NCBI GenBank assembly: GCA_900770895.1
Contig: CAAGMF010000060.1
Location: 1 to 26,601, forward strand
From: an uncultured Mitsuokella sp.
GTDB taxonomy: Bacteria > Bacillota > Negativicutes > Selenomonadales > Selenomonadaceae
Length of the DNA stretch: 26,601 bases
Direction: 5' to 3'
Shown: positions 1 to 6,994 of the stretch, piece by piece
Layout of the letters: each line of letters starts with the position of its first letter
Position numbering within the stretch: position 1 is the first letter of the stretch
Translations under genes and position numbers: made by a program
The notes under the pieces: model-generated
What the model was told of the DNA's origin: nothing
The model's database searches: none
Seen by the model: only the letters and a program-made list of their open reading frames with translations

Positions 1-97
1 ACGTCCGCCGAATTTTGCCACTGCTATCTCCTCCTGTACAATAACTATCTGCTTCCACGGCTGAAGCCAGTGCCTGCGCTGCAGGCATGCCGGTCAT
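1..97 (-). CDS. Partial CDS overlapping the end of the diguanylate cyclase gene, possibly HD-domain protein
   Basis: An ATG at 97-95 overlaps the TGA stop of the upstream cyclase gene (ATGA-type overlap), and the frame stays open for 32 codons to the window edge. Residues 10-23 read ALASAVEADSYCTG, resembling the segment that opens many HD and HD-GYP phosphohydrolase domains (A-x-A-V-E-A-x-D-x-Y-x-x-G). If so, a c-di-GMP phosphodiesterase or related enzyme would be coupled to a c-di-GMP synthase, but the HD metal ligands would lie outside the window. An alternative start is GTG at 21-19 in another frame (M-A-K-F-G-G-R), which has the better ribosome binding site (GGAGGAG, about 6 bases upstream). 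The existence of a minus-strand gene is fairly likely; its frame and family are uncertain. Confidence 0.4.
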   Translation of the reverse strand, partial: MTGMPAAQALASAVEADSYCTGGDSSGKIRRT

Positions 98-1869
98 TCA
101 CCGTGGGAATCATGTCCATTTTCTGTAGACCAGTCGGACTTGACGCTGTTCTTGCCGCCCGACTGCTTCGCTTTGTAAAGAGCCTTGTCTGCCTTCAGGA
201 ACAGGCTCTCCACCGTATCATCCGGTGAAGCCATGACGACGCCGATACTCGTCGTGAGATGGCCGCCGTCCGGCAGCACGCAGTATTTCTTCACATGTTT
301 GCGGATGCGCTCCGCGATCTGGACAGCCTGCTCCTTATTCACATTGATGAGGCCGACGATGAACTCGTCACCGCCCCAGCGTCCCGGGAAATCGTCGCGA
401 CGGCATATGCCCTGCAACAGGGCTGCTACTGCCTGCAGTGCCGCATCGCCCATGAAATGACCGTAGTTGTCGTTTATGCCCTTGAAATCGTCGATGTCGA
501 GCATGAGCAGCGCCATCGGATTGCCGACGCGCACACCGTTGAGCGCCCGAGCGATCCGGGCATCTGTCTCGCCGCGGTTCATGAGGGCGGTCAGGTGGTC
601 GGTCTGGGCCAGTTCGCGCAGCTTCGCATTGCTGACCTCGAGCTCATGCATCGTCGTCTCGATGAACTTCACCATGTGCATGATGATCGACGTGCGCCGG
701 TCGACAGCGATAGGCGCGGGAGCGATTGCCGCAGGCATCGCCGTCTGTCCGCCCTCGCGCAGTCCCACGATTTCCAGCGTCATGTTCGACACCATGATCT
801 TCCCCGAGTGACGCATGATCTCGCCATAGGCATAAAAGCCGAAGACGGGTGCATCGCGGCGGCTCAGCTGCAGCTCCTTGTCCGTATCGAAGCCCAGCAG
901 CATATGGCGCGCCATGCAGCTGATTGCCAGGATGCACTGTGGCTGGAAGCGGTGCATCTCACGCTGTATGTCGGCCGCCCGCTCCAGGATCTCATAGGGG
1001 TCGCCATAAGAGAGCCGCACCTGCTCGCCCACATGCAGGTCAGCACCGAATATCATGGAGCCATCCGGCAGGCAGGCCTGCGGGTGGCGCGCGATCGTCA
1101 GGCCGTCGCGCTCGAAGAACAGCGGGAATGTCAGTGACTCGAGTATGAAGTCATCATCATTCTCGATGCCGAGGTATTTCCTATATATATCGATAGGACG
1201 CTGCCCATCGATGCTGATGACCCGATAGGCACCATCCATTTCCGTGATGGTCATGCTGCGGCCCAGCGGCTTCCAGCCGAGGCTCGAGCGATAGTCCGCA
1301 TAGAGATCAGCACCGTGGAATATGATGGCTGCCACGCCGCGCTTCAGCTCCTGCTGCCCGGTGAATATCAGGCCGTCGCCTACACTGCCATCATCCGTCA
1401 TCCCGCCAAAGAACGTTATAACAGCTCTGGCCTCCGAAATCGTATCCAGAAAAGCCGTCTGATCAGAAATGGGCCCGGCTGACACCAGTCCGACGATCGC
1501 CGTATCCGGATGGGCAGCCAGGCGCTGCAGGAACTCCTGCCCCGCTGCCTGGCTGCTGCATTTCTCAAAGTCATATACAGCGATATCCACGTCCGACGAT
1601 TCGAATGCGATATAGCATACGGACATATACTTCTCGTCATCGCTGCCATTCACGATATCGAACGATGTGACGGTCCCTACGATTTCCGCCTGCGGGAAGG
1701 CTCCCTTGATGCGTCGGATCACCTGTCTGCCATCAGCTGTCAGATGGCGTGAATTTATGAAGATCAGCAGCCGGTTCACTCTCGGCAGGCCAGCCAGTCT
1801 GGCCGTCACCTCTGTCATAGAAGCCTCTAAGTCGGACTCGCTGCTGAGCCTGTATGGCATCTGTATCAT
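94..1869 (-). CDS. FIST sensor - GGDEF diguanylate cyclase
   Basis: Predicted cytoplasmic diguanylate cyclase (2 GTP to c-di-GMP) of about 591 aa. Residues about 30-210 match a FIST N domain and 215-372 a FIST C domain, a ligand-sensing pair often found on signalling proteins. A helical linker (about 392-425) leads to a C-terminal GGDEF domain with TDHLTALMNR at its start, LDIDDFK, and the intact signature GGDEF at about 499-503. The allosteric inhibition site RxxD (RRDD, about 490-493) lies five residues before it, so product feedback is expected. The start was set at ATG 1869 because GGGGAG lies 8 bases upstream; a GTG eight codons earlier is also open. No membrane segment is seen. The gene stands alone behind the tRNA terminator, with a possible promoter and a structured leader, and its stop overlaps a further gene. 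Confidence 0.93.
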   Translation of the reverse strand: MIQMPYRLSSESDLEASMTEVTARLAGLPRVNRLLIFINSRHLTADGRQVIRRIKGAFPQAEIVGTVTSFDIVNGSDDEKYMSVCYIAFESSDVDIAVYDFEKCSSQAAGQEFLQRLAAHPDTAIVGLVSAGPISDQTAFLDTISEARAVITFFGGMTDDGSVGDGLIFTGQQELKRGVAAIIFHGADLYADYRSSLGWKPLGRSMTITEMDGAYRVISIDGQRPIDIYRKYLGIENDDDFILESLTFPLFFERDGLTIARHPQACLPDGSMIFGADLHVGEQVRLSYGDPYEILERAADIQREMHRFQPQCILAISCMARHMLLGFDTDKELQLSRRDAPVFGFYAYGEIMRHSGKIMVSNMTLEIVGLREGGQTAMPAAIAPAPIAVDRRTSIIMHMVKFIETTMHELEVSNAKLRELAQTDHLTALMNRGETDARIARALNGVRVGNPMALLMLDIDDFKGINDNYGHFMGDAALQAVAALLQGICRRDDFPGRWGGDEFIVGLINVNKEQAVQIAERIRKHVKKYCVLPDGGHLTTSIGVVMASPDDTVESLFLKADKALYKAKQSGGKNSVKSDWSTENGHDSHGE

Positions 1870-1896
1870 ATTAATTACTCCCCGGCCTATCACCGT

Positions 1897-1932
1897 ATCA
1901 TCAGTCTTTCCGTAGTTGCTGATGATGGAAAG
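1897..1932 (-). promoter_or_regulatory. Leader with two competing hairpins
   Basis: In the transcript, 1932-1927 (CUUUCC) can pair with 1911-1906 (GGAAAG), and 1926-1919 (AUCAUCAG) can pair perfectly with 1904-1897 (CUGAUGAU). The two helices interleave. The connecting segments of 0 and 1 nt look too short for a full pseudoknot, so they should be mutually exclusive. The element sits about 28 bases upstream of the diguanylate cyclase start. No known riboswitch class is recognised. Confidence 0.35.
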
Positions 1933-1945
1933 GGTTCTGTTTTTC

Positions 1946-1974
1946 AGTATATCATATCAAGTGAAAAACAAAAA
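1946..1974 (-). promoter_or_regulatory. Candidate extended -10 promoter for the diguanylate cyclase
   Basis: On the minus strand TGATATACT (TGn plus TATACT; the -10 hexamer is at 1951-1946) forms an extended -10 element. The region 17 bases upstream is T-rich (TTTTTG) and makes only a poor -35. It lies about 75 bases upstream of the chosen start codon and downstream of the tRNA terminator, where a new promoter is needed. Confidence 0.4.
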
Positions 1975-2017
1975 GAGTCTTAAGGCTTTCCTCTGTAACC
2001 ATAGAACAGTCCAGCAT

Positions 2018-2050
2018 ATAAAGAAACCCTGACCATCCTCTAGTCAGGGT
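2018..2050 (-). terminator. Rho-independent terminator after the tRNA genes
   Basis: Read on the minus strand, ACCCTGAC (2050-2043) pairs perfectly with GTCAGGGT (2033-2026) around a 9-base loop, followed by TTTCTTTATA. It lies 12 bases past the CCA end of tRNA-Arg. Since no terminator is seen between the flagellar operon and the tRNA genes, it may also end flagellar read-through transcripts. Confidence 0.85.
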
Positions 2051-2062
2051 ATGTAGACAAAC

Positions 2063-2139
2063 TGGTGCGACTGGAGCGATTCGAACGCTCGACCCACGGT
2101 TTAGAAGACCGTTGCTCTATCCAACTGAGCTACAATCGC
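2063..2139 (-). tRNA. tRNA-Arg (anticodon TCT)
   Basis: A complete 77-nt cloverleaf reads on the minus strand. The acceptor GCGATTG pairs with CAGTCGC (one G-U), the discriminator is A and the CCA end is encoded. The D arm is GCTC/GAGC, the anticodon stem ACGGT/ACCGT around loop CTTCTAA with anticodon TCT, and the T arm GAGCG-TTCGAAT-CGCTC. It reads AGA and AGG arginine codons. It is transcribed after tRNA-Pro from the same promoter. Confidence 0.97.
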
Positions 2140-2144
2140 AAAAA

Positions 2145-2221
2145 TGGTCGGGATGACAGGATTCGAACCTGCGACATCCTGCTCCCAAAGCAGGCGCGCT
2201 ACCAAACTGCGCTACATCCCG
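2145..2221 (-). tRNA. tRNA-Pro (anticodon TGG)
   Basis: A complete 77-nt cloverleaf reads on the minus strand. The acceptor CGGGATG pairs with CATCCCG, the discriminator is A and CCA is encoded. The D arm is GCGC/GCGC, the anticodon stem CCTGC/GCAGG around loop TTTGGGA with anticodon TGG, and the T arm GCAGG-TTCGAAT-CCTGT contains one G-U pair. It starts about 8 bases after the predicted transcription start and is followed 5 bases later by tRNA-Arg. Confidence 0.97.
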
Positions 2222-2235
2222 ACATGCACTAGACT

Positions 2236-2264
2236 AGTATAACTTTTTATGCGGCACCTGTCAA
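2236..2264 (-). promoter_or_regulatory. Near-consensus sigma-A promoter for the tRNA pair
   Basis: On the minus strand, TTGACA (2264-2259, perfect -35) is followed by a 17-base spacer and TATACT (2241-2236, 5/6 match to the -10). The predicted start, near 2229, lies just ahead of tRNA-Pro. The promoter begins only 7 bases past the stop codon of the last flagellar-operon gene. Confidence 0.85.
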
Positions 2265-2271
2265 CCCGTTT

Positions 2272-3138
2272 TCAGGCTTTTTCAAGCTCGCGGCGGTTCA
2301 TCTCGCGCACGAGCATGACAGCTCCCTGCCCCAGGCCGGTCTCGCGGGCCGTGTCCTCTACGGAATACCCGCTCATGAGCAAGGCACGGGCCTTCGCGGC
2401 TGCGGAGCCGCTCGGCTGCCCATCGGGGCTGGCCGCCGCCTCCGGCGGTGCTGCTGTCTCATCAACGGTCCCGTCCTGCATGGCTGCTGCGAGGCCAGCT
2501 GCCTGTACAGAGTCCGCATACGTCTGATACTGCCCCAGGGAACTGGCCGAGACGGGGGGCTCGGGTGCTGTCTCAGCAGCCTCATGCTCCCGCTCGATCG
2601 ACTGCTGCAGTATCGCTGCAAAGTCCTGTACGTCACCGTCAGCGGCGCTGGTTGGTGCCTCCGGAGCATGTACAGCCGCTGGCTCTGCCGCTGCCGCGGC
2701 TGGAGCCGCAGGATCTCCCGCGAGACCAGTCCCCGGCGTCTCCGGCTCCGGAGCCAGCGGCATGGAGCGCTGGGGCAGGCTGGCAGCCAGCGTGGCAGTC
2801 GCCTGCAGCGCTGCCAGCTGCTGGCGCAGGGCCTTCAGCTCCTCGCCCTGCAGCGTCAGCTCGTTCTCGAGCCGACGGCTTTCATCGACCTTGGCACTGA
2901 GCGCAGCCTGCTTCTCCTCGGCCTGCTGCAGCAGGGACTCGAGCTGCGTCACGCGATCGCTGAGCCGCCCGACGACTTCGTCGCCGGTCTTCTGCAATTC
3001 CTGCTTCAGCTGGGCAGTGGCATCGCGCATCTCATGCTGATCCAGCAGCGGCTGCTCCTGCTTGTGCGTATGATAGCGCACGATGAGTATGAGCAACGCG
3101 CCGAATATTATGAGAAAGCCCAATATCTCGGTTATCAT
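2272..3138 (-). CDS. DUF6115/SwrB-like membrane-anchored coiled-coil protein
   Basis: 288 aa. Residues 3-20 form one hydrophobic membrane segment (ITEILGFLIIFGALLILI). About 30-120 is a strongly charged heptad-like coiled coil (QLESLLQQAEEKQAALSAKV), about 125-250 is Ala/Pro/Glu-rich and probably disordered, and the last 45 residues form a compact helix-turn-helix-like module (ARALLMSGYSVEDTARETGL). This layout matches DUF6115 proteins at the end of Negativicutes flagellar operons. It also parallels SwrB (YlxL), which follows sigD in Bacillus subtilis and promotes basal-body maturation; that functional link is inference. AGGAGG lies 11 bases before the ATG. It is the last flagellar-cluster gene, and no terminator is visible before the tRNA promoter. 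Confidence 0.75.
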   Translation of the reverse strand: MITEILGFLIIFGALLILIVRYHTHKQEQPLLDQHEMRDATAQLKQELQKTGDEVVGRLSDRVTQLESLLQQAEEKQAALSAKVDESRRLENELTLQGEELKALRQQLAALQATATLAASLPQRSMPLAPEPETPGTGLAGDPAAPAAAAAEPAAVHAPEAPTSAADGDVQDFAAILQQSIEREHEAAETAPEPPVSASSLGQYQTYADSVQAAGLAAAMQDGTVDETAAPPEAAASPDGQPSGSAAAKARALLMSGYSVEDTARETGLGQGAVMLVREMNRRELEKA

Positions 3139-3179
3139 CTGGAAAAAAGCCTCCTGCCCCCTAAGAATATCCCCCGATA

Positions 3180-3503
3180 TCAGGTAGTGATGTCGAGATG
3201 ACGGCCACGCAGCGGGTCGAAGGCCATGACTTCCTCATCGCCGTCCTCCGCCTCCGCTGAGTGCCGTTGCCCGGAGCCGCTATAGCCCCCCTGACCGCCC
3301 CGCCTCTGGTCGTCCTTTATGCGCCCGTCCTCGGGATTGCTCTTCGTGCGCACCTGCTTCTGCTTCAGCTTGTCATCGGCCTTCTGCTGGACTGCCTGGA
3401 AATCCTGCTGCAGTGCACTGGCCTGGTTCATATTGTGCTGGACCTGCCCGACCTCGGTTGCCCGCGGTACGATCATCTGCATGCTCATAGGACTGACATC
3501 CAT
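3180..3503 (-). CDS. Conserved-looking hydrophilic protein of the flagellar operon
   Basis: 107 aa with no signal peptide or membrane segment. The N-terminus reads MDVSPMSMQMIVPRATEV. A Gln/Lys-rich helical stretch follows (about 22-55: ALQQDFQAVQQKADDKLKQK), and the tail is charged and Gly/Ser-rich and ends DPLRGRHLDITT. I do not recognise a named domain. The start at ATG 3503 is preferred because GGGAG lies 9 bases upstream; ATG 3512 directly abuts it. Its place between fapA and the DUF6115 gene, in tight co-orientation, points to a flagellum-related role that the sequence alone cannot define. Confidence 0.7.
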   Translation of the reverse strand: MDVSPMSMQMIVPRATEVGQVQHNMNQASALQQDFQAVQQKADDKLKQKQVRTKSNPEDGRIKDDQRRGGQGGYSGSGQRHSAEAEDGDEEVMAFDPLRGRHLDITT

Positions 3504-3542
3504 CGGTATCATCTCCCGTGTTCCGTCAATATGCGACTGCCG

Positions 3543-3565
3543 CTGAGACTCCTGCAGAGCCTCAG
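3543..3565 (-). other. Hairpin at the fapA stop codon
   Basis: CTGAGGCTC (3565-3557) pairs with GAGTCTCAG (3551-3543), 9 bp with one G-U, around the loop TGCAG. It includes the fapA stop. No T-tract follows, so it is more likely an mRNA stability or processing element than a terminator. Confidence 0.4.
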
Positions 3566-5220
3566 TACGGACCTATATCTACATTATCATCTTTTACGGA
3601 CAATGTACAATGCTTTATCTCGGACTGAACATTCTTCGCTACGGAATTGATCATTACATTCGTGCCGGGATATATGACATCAGATACGCGTATCTTGCCC
3701 GCCCGCATCTTTTCCAGCTCGGCCTCTATCTTCTTGATCGCTTTCTCCAGCCGCTTCAATTTGCCGGCCAGAGGGAACTGCGAACGGGTCAGCGCATTGA
3801 TCTGGTCGATGCGCTGGGGCGGCAGCTTCGATATATCTATCTTGCCCAGTGTATTCAGCATCTGAGTGATCTGCTTGAGACGCTGCCTGTTCTCCTTGTA
3901 CTCCTTGCAGTTCTCGTTGTACTGCCGCTGCAGCTGCGGATCGATGCCTACCGAGAGGCGCGTCACGACGAACGCCTGATTGCCGACGACCTTGGCCCTG
4001 ATCTCCTCGCCGGCCATCGCCGAGCCGCCATTGATGAGACCGCGCTTTTCCTCGATGATCACGTGCTTGCCGGCAGTCAGCGTAGAGTGGAGGCTGACAT
4101 CAGCGATGTATATGTCGCGTCCGGCCTCGATGACGGCGTTCTCGGCGAATGCCGCCCGCACATCCTCATCGGCTGTGACCTTGCCCCGGTTCATGCCTGT
4201 GACACCACCGCCGATGATGATATTGCGGCCACGGATATCCGCCCCGCTGACCATGCCCTTGATCTCTATGTCTCCGGTCGCCTTCACCGTGAAGCCTGCA
4301 TCGACATTGCCCTTCACCGTGACGCTGCCGTCGAAATCGATATCGCCGGTCCCCACGCCGACATCGGAATTGATGGCGAGATGGGAGTCTATCTCTATTT
4401 TCTTGCCCTTCTCGACGATCTGGCCGTCTATCGTGGCTACGAGCTCGTTCTCACCGACGACCTTCGTATTCTTACCGTTCGGCATCGGTATGGGCTTGCC
4501 GTTGCGCGCATGGACCTCATTGCCGAGTACATCGCGTCCCGCCTTGCCCTCGGTCTGCGGCACGCGCACAGCCAGCAGGCTGCCGGCCTTGACGAGGACG
4601 AACAGATTCATATTCTTGTAATCGACGCGGTCGAATTCATCGATGACCGGACGACCTTTGATGCCGAGATCGAACTTCTTATCGATATAGGCATCGGCGC
4701 CATTCTGGGCGGGAATCCCCCGGGCTGCCACGAACGGCTCCAAAGACTGCACGCCTTTGGCGATGGCGTCCTTGTCAATGCCGAATATGACTTTCTTGTT
4801 CAGCAGTGCCTCAGCCACCATCTGCTCATCGGGCAGGCGTCTGCCTTTCTCCGTATCATATTTCACCGTAGCCTGCATGCGGTCACGGCTGACTTCGACG
4901 ATGATCTTCGCATAGGGCTCTTCCTCTTCCCCAGCTCCTGCCTGGCCCTCGTAGTGCTCGGTCAGGCGGCGCGGGACACCCGCGGCCTCGCGCAGGCAGC
5001 GGGACAGCTGCACCACGTCATAATCCTTTACCCCGTTTTCCTCGAGAATCTGCCCGATATCGGACAGCTCGAACAGCACGCCCTGATCATCCGAGGGGTA
5101 GACCGTGAGGTAGGCACCATCACCGCGAAATTCCAGGAGGTAGCCTGCATCCTTGCCTCCGACCGGCTGACGCACCGCTAGATCATCTGCACCAGATGCG
5201 TTCCGTGGGTTATCATCCAT
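3562..5220 (-). CDS. fapA: FapA family protein (DUF342)
   Basis: 552 aa, typical for DUF342/FapA. An N-terminal part (about 20-150) precedes the FapA core (about 165-420), which has repeated short beta strands and Gly/Asp turns (SDVGVGTGDIDFDGSVTVKG, GDIEIKGMVSGADIRGRNI), as expected for a beta-helix. A predicted coiled coil (about 425-500, YNENCKEYKENRQRLKQITQ) and a C-terminal beta region follow. Family members are commonly encoded in flagellar and polar-localisation loci; in Vibrio, FapA has been linked to flagellar assembly control, but the biochemical role is not established. CAGGAGGG lies 8 bases before the ATG. It sits directly downstream of the sigma-28 gene (29-base gap) and is surely co-transcribed with it. 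Confidence 0.9.
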   Translation of the reverse strand: MDDNPRNASGADDLAVRQPVGGKDAGYLLEFRGDGAYLTVYPSDDQGVLFELSDIGQILEENGVKDYDVVQLSRCLREAAGVPRRLTEHYEGQAGAGEEEEPYAKIIVEVSRDRMQATVKYDTEKGRRLPDEQMVAEALLNKKVIFGIDKDAIAKGVQSLEPFVAARGIPAQNGADAYIDKKFDLGIKGRPVIDEFDRVDYKNMNLFVLVKAGSLLAVRVPQTEGKAGRDVLGNEVHARNGKPIPMPNGKNTKVVGENELVATIDGQIVEKGKKIEIDSHLAINSDVGVGTGDIDFDGSVTVKGNVDAGFTVKATGDIEIKGMVSGADIRGRNIIIGGGVTGMNRGKVTADEDVRAAFAENAVIEAGRDIYIADVSLHSTLTAGKHVIIEEKRGLINGGSAMAGEEIRAKVVGNQAFVVTRLSVGIDPQLQRQYNENCKEYKENRQRLKQITQMLNTLGKIDISKLPPQRIDQINALTRSQFPLAGKLKRLEKAIKKIEAELEKMRAGKIRVSDVIYPGTNVMINSVAKNVQSEIKHCTLSVKDDNVDIGPY

Positions 5221-5249
5221 GGTTCATCCCTCCTGCTGCCTGCAGCGGC

Positions 5250-6017
5250 TTATTTCATGTCTTCTCCCTGCGTGCGGTTCAGGTAGCCTCGCAGACGGAA
5301 CACGGCCTTTGTATGCAGCTGTGATATCCTGGCCTCCGATAGATGCATGACCAGGCTGATTTCCTTCAATGTCATTTCTTCGTAGTAATAAAGGGTTACG
5401 ACCTTTTTCTCTTTTTCCGGCAGCCGGTCTATGGCTGCCGCCAGTATCTCTTTGAGCTCGGTGCGCTCCATGCTCTCAGCCGGTCCCGGAGCATCATCTG
5501 CCTGCGTATCCGTGCGCAGGTAATCATCCAGCGGGATGACCGTAGCCACGCTGACCTGATTCTCGAGCGTATGCAACGCATCGATCGTTATTTCCAGTTC
5601 CTCTGCCAGTTCCTCATCGGTGGCGGCACGGCCCAGCTTCGTCTCCAGGTTGTAGACCGCCTGCTCGTAGCGGCGTATCTTCTGCCGGGTCGTGACCGGT
5701 ATCCAGTCCCTGGCCCGCAGGTAGTCAAGCATAGCCCCGCGCACCCGGACACCAGCATATGTCTCGAATTTGTTCTTGCGCTGTGGATCATAGCGCTCGA
5801 TAGCATCCATGAGTCCGAAAAAGCCGCTCGATAACAGATCATCGCGGTCCACATGCGCCGGCAGACTGATCGCCAGGCGCCCTGCCACGATCTTGACCAG
5901 CGGCAGATAATATTCGGCAATCTCATTGCGAAGCTCCACAGTATGCTGCTGGCTATATTCCTGCCATAGGGCAGCCATATGGGCTTCGGTCATGGACTTG
6001 TCCCTGTCCTCACTCAT
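5250..6017 (-). CDS. fliA: RNA polymerase sigma-28 factor for flagellar genes
   Basis: 255 aa, the usual FliA/SigD length. Region 2 contains DLLSSGFFGLMDAIERYDP and FETYAGVRVRGAMLDYLR (about 60-101), region 3 the following segment to about 165, and region 4 a C-terminal helix-turn-helix (about 195-245: LPEKEKKVVTLYYYEEMTLK, then SEARISQLHTKA). It directs transcription of late flagellar, motility and chemotaxis genes and is normally held by FlgM, which is not in this window. The start at ATG 6017 gives the family N-terminus; GGGGGCGAG lies 4 bases upstream. A matching sigma-28 promoter is present ahead of fliK. It lies between a small membrane protein gene and fapA, matching the position of sigD near the end of the B. 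subtilis operon. Confidence 0.95.
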   Translation of the reverse strand: MSEDRDKSMTEAHMAALWQEYSQQHTVELRNEIAEYYLPLVKIVAGRLAISLPAHVDRDDLLSSGFFGLMDAIERYDPQRKNKFETYAGVRVRGAMLDYLRARDWIPVTTRQKIRRYEQAVYNLETKLGRAATDEELAEELEITIDALHTLENQVSVATVIPLDDYLRTDTQADDAPGPAESMERTELKEILAAAIDRLPEKEKKVVTLYYYEEMTLKEISLVMHLSEARISQLHTKAVFRLRGYLNRTQGEDMK

Positions 6018-6080
6018 ACGTCTCGCCCCCATACTATGATGCTTCCCTGCCTGTATTTTTCGCCAAAAATAAACCCTCTC

Positions 6081-6494
6081 TTATCCGGCCGGCGGCGTCT
6101 CTATATGAGACAGATTGTCGGTCTGCAAGGGTGAAAAACCAGCCGCTCCAGTCGTCGGCTCCTGACCTGCTGCAGCCTCATCAGGTGCAGCAGCAGCCTC
6201 CTCGGGCTCTCCTGCCCCGGCGTCCTGACTCTGCTCAGCCTGGGCTGCAGCTTCGGCCTCCGCTTTCTCCTGCTCTTCCTCGGCTATGATTTCCACCATA
6301 TTCTTGTCGAGGCCGATGATGTGCTTCTCCTCCAATATGAAAGCGATGAGCCAGACCACGACCGTCGTCACTGCGAAGCCACACAACGCCCGCAGCAGCA
6401 TCGTCAATATGCGTGCATGGGATACGAGCCCGGCCAGCAATATGACAAGAGCCGCTACCAGTGCGAACAGCACGGCTATTCCCAATTTCAGCAA
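6081..6494 (-). CDS. Small two-helix membrane protein with acidic tail
   Basis: 137 aa, not a recognised family. Residues about 3-24 (LGIAVLFALVAALVILLAGL) and 30-53 (LTMLLRALCGFAVTTVVVWL) are two membrane helices with a short loop. From about 60 on the protein is soluble, very rich in Glu, Ala and Gln, and probably extended. The start is TTG at 6494, preceded by GGGTGAGG; the gene begins 13 bases after the cheD stop and ends 63 bases before sigma-28. The position between cheD and the sigma gene suggests a motility-related or regulatory membrane protein. A possible role in positioning or partner binding through the acidic tail is only inference. Confidence 0.7.
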   Translation of the reverse strand: MLKLGIAVLFALVAALVILLAGLVSHARILTMLLRALCGFAVTTVVVWLIAFILEEKHIIGLDKNMVEIIAEEEQEKAEAEAAAQAEQSQDAGAGEPEEAAAAPDEAAAGQEPTTGAAGFSPLQTDNLSHIETPPAG

Positions 6495-6507
6495 TATGCC
6501 TCACCCA

Positions 6508-6993
6508 CTAGATTTCTTTTTCTCCCTTGTCGATGGTCTTGACCGTATAGATGCCGGTCTCCAGATTGATCTGTACCGTACGACCATACGTCCCGCCCGT
6601 ATCCTCAGCTATGAGACGTATATTGAGGCTGCGCAGCACTTTCTTGGCAGCCTCGGCGTTGCGAGCACCAACGCGCATGATATCGGTGGCATTCGCAAAG
6701 GCGAACATCTGCGATCCACCAGCTATCTTGGCTACGAGCCGCGAGCGCGATGCACCGAGCTGGAGCACATCCCCCAGCATCAGCGGCAGGCCTGTATCAG
6801 CAAACTTGGCAGGATTGTCCGTAGGCCTGGCCTGCGTGCTGTCAGGCAGCATGATATGCAATAGGCCGCCGACTTTGGCCTGCGGGTCATACAGTGATAT
6901 ACCTATGCATGATCCGAGTCCATAGCTGATAAGGGTATCTGGCGCTCTACCGACCTTGTAGTCCGCCATACCCACTCTGATCAGTTCAGGCAT
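6508..6993 (-). CDS. cheD: Chemoreceptor glutamine deamidase CheD
   Basis: 161 aa, normal for CheD. The enzyme deamidates glutamines in chemoreceptors and in Bacillus-type systems also binds CheC and raises its CheY-P phosphatase activity. The catalytic Cys is at 29 (YGLGSCIGI) and His at 46 (LLHIMLPDS), with the family spacing of 17; a Ser at 23 occupies the place of the Thr in Thermotoga CheD. The start is ATG 6993, with GGAG of the cheC 3' end 9 bases upstream and only one base between the cheC stop and this ATG, so translation is coupled. A TTG three codons earlier is less likely because it abuts the ribosome binding site. Confidence 0.95.
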   Translation of the reverse strand: MPELIRVGMADYKVGRAPDTLISYGLGSCIGISLYDPQAKVGGLLHIMLPDSTQARPTDNPAKFADTGLPLMLGDVLQLGASRSRLVAKIAGGSQMFAFANATDIMRVGARNAEAAKKVLRSLNIRLIAEDTGGTYGRTVQINLETGIYTVKTIDKGEKEI

Positions 6994-6994
6994 G

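Noticed and set aside
1897..1932. H-type pseudoknot riboswitch in the diguanylate cyclase leader
   Set aside because: The pairing order fits, but connecting loops of 0 and 1 nt cannot span the 8-bp and 6-bp helices, so competing hairpins are the more realistic reading.
3610..5181. Long plus-strand open frame of 523 codons
   Set aside because: It is antisense to fapA, whose domain layout and ribosome binding site are clear; the opposite frame has no family features.
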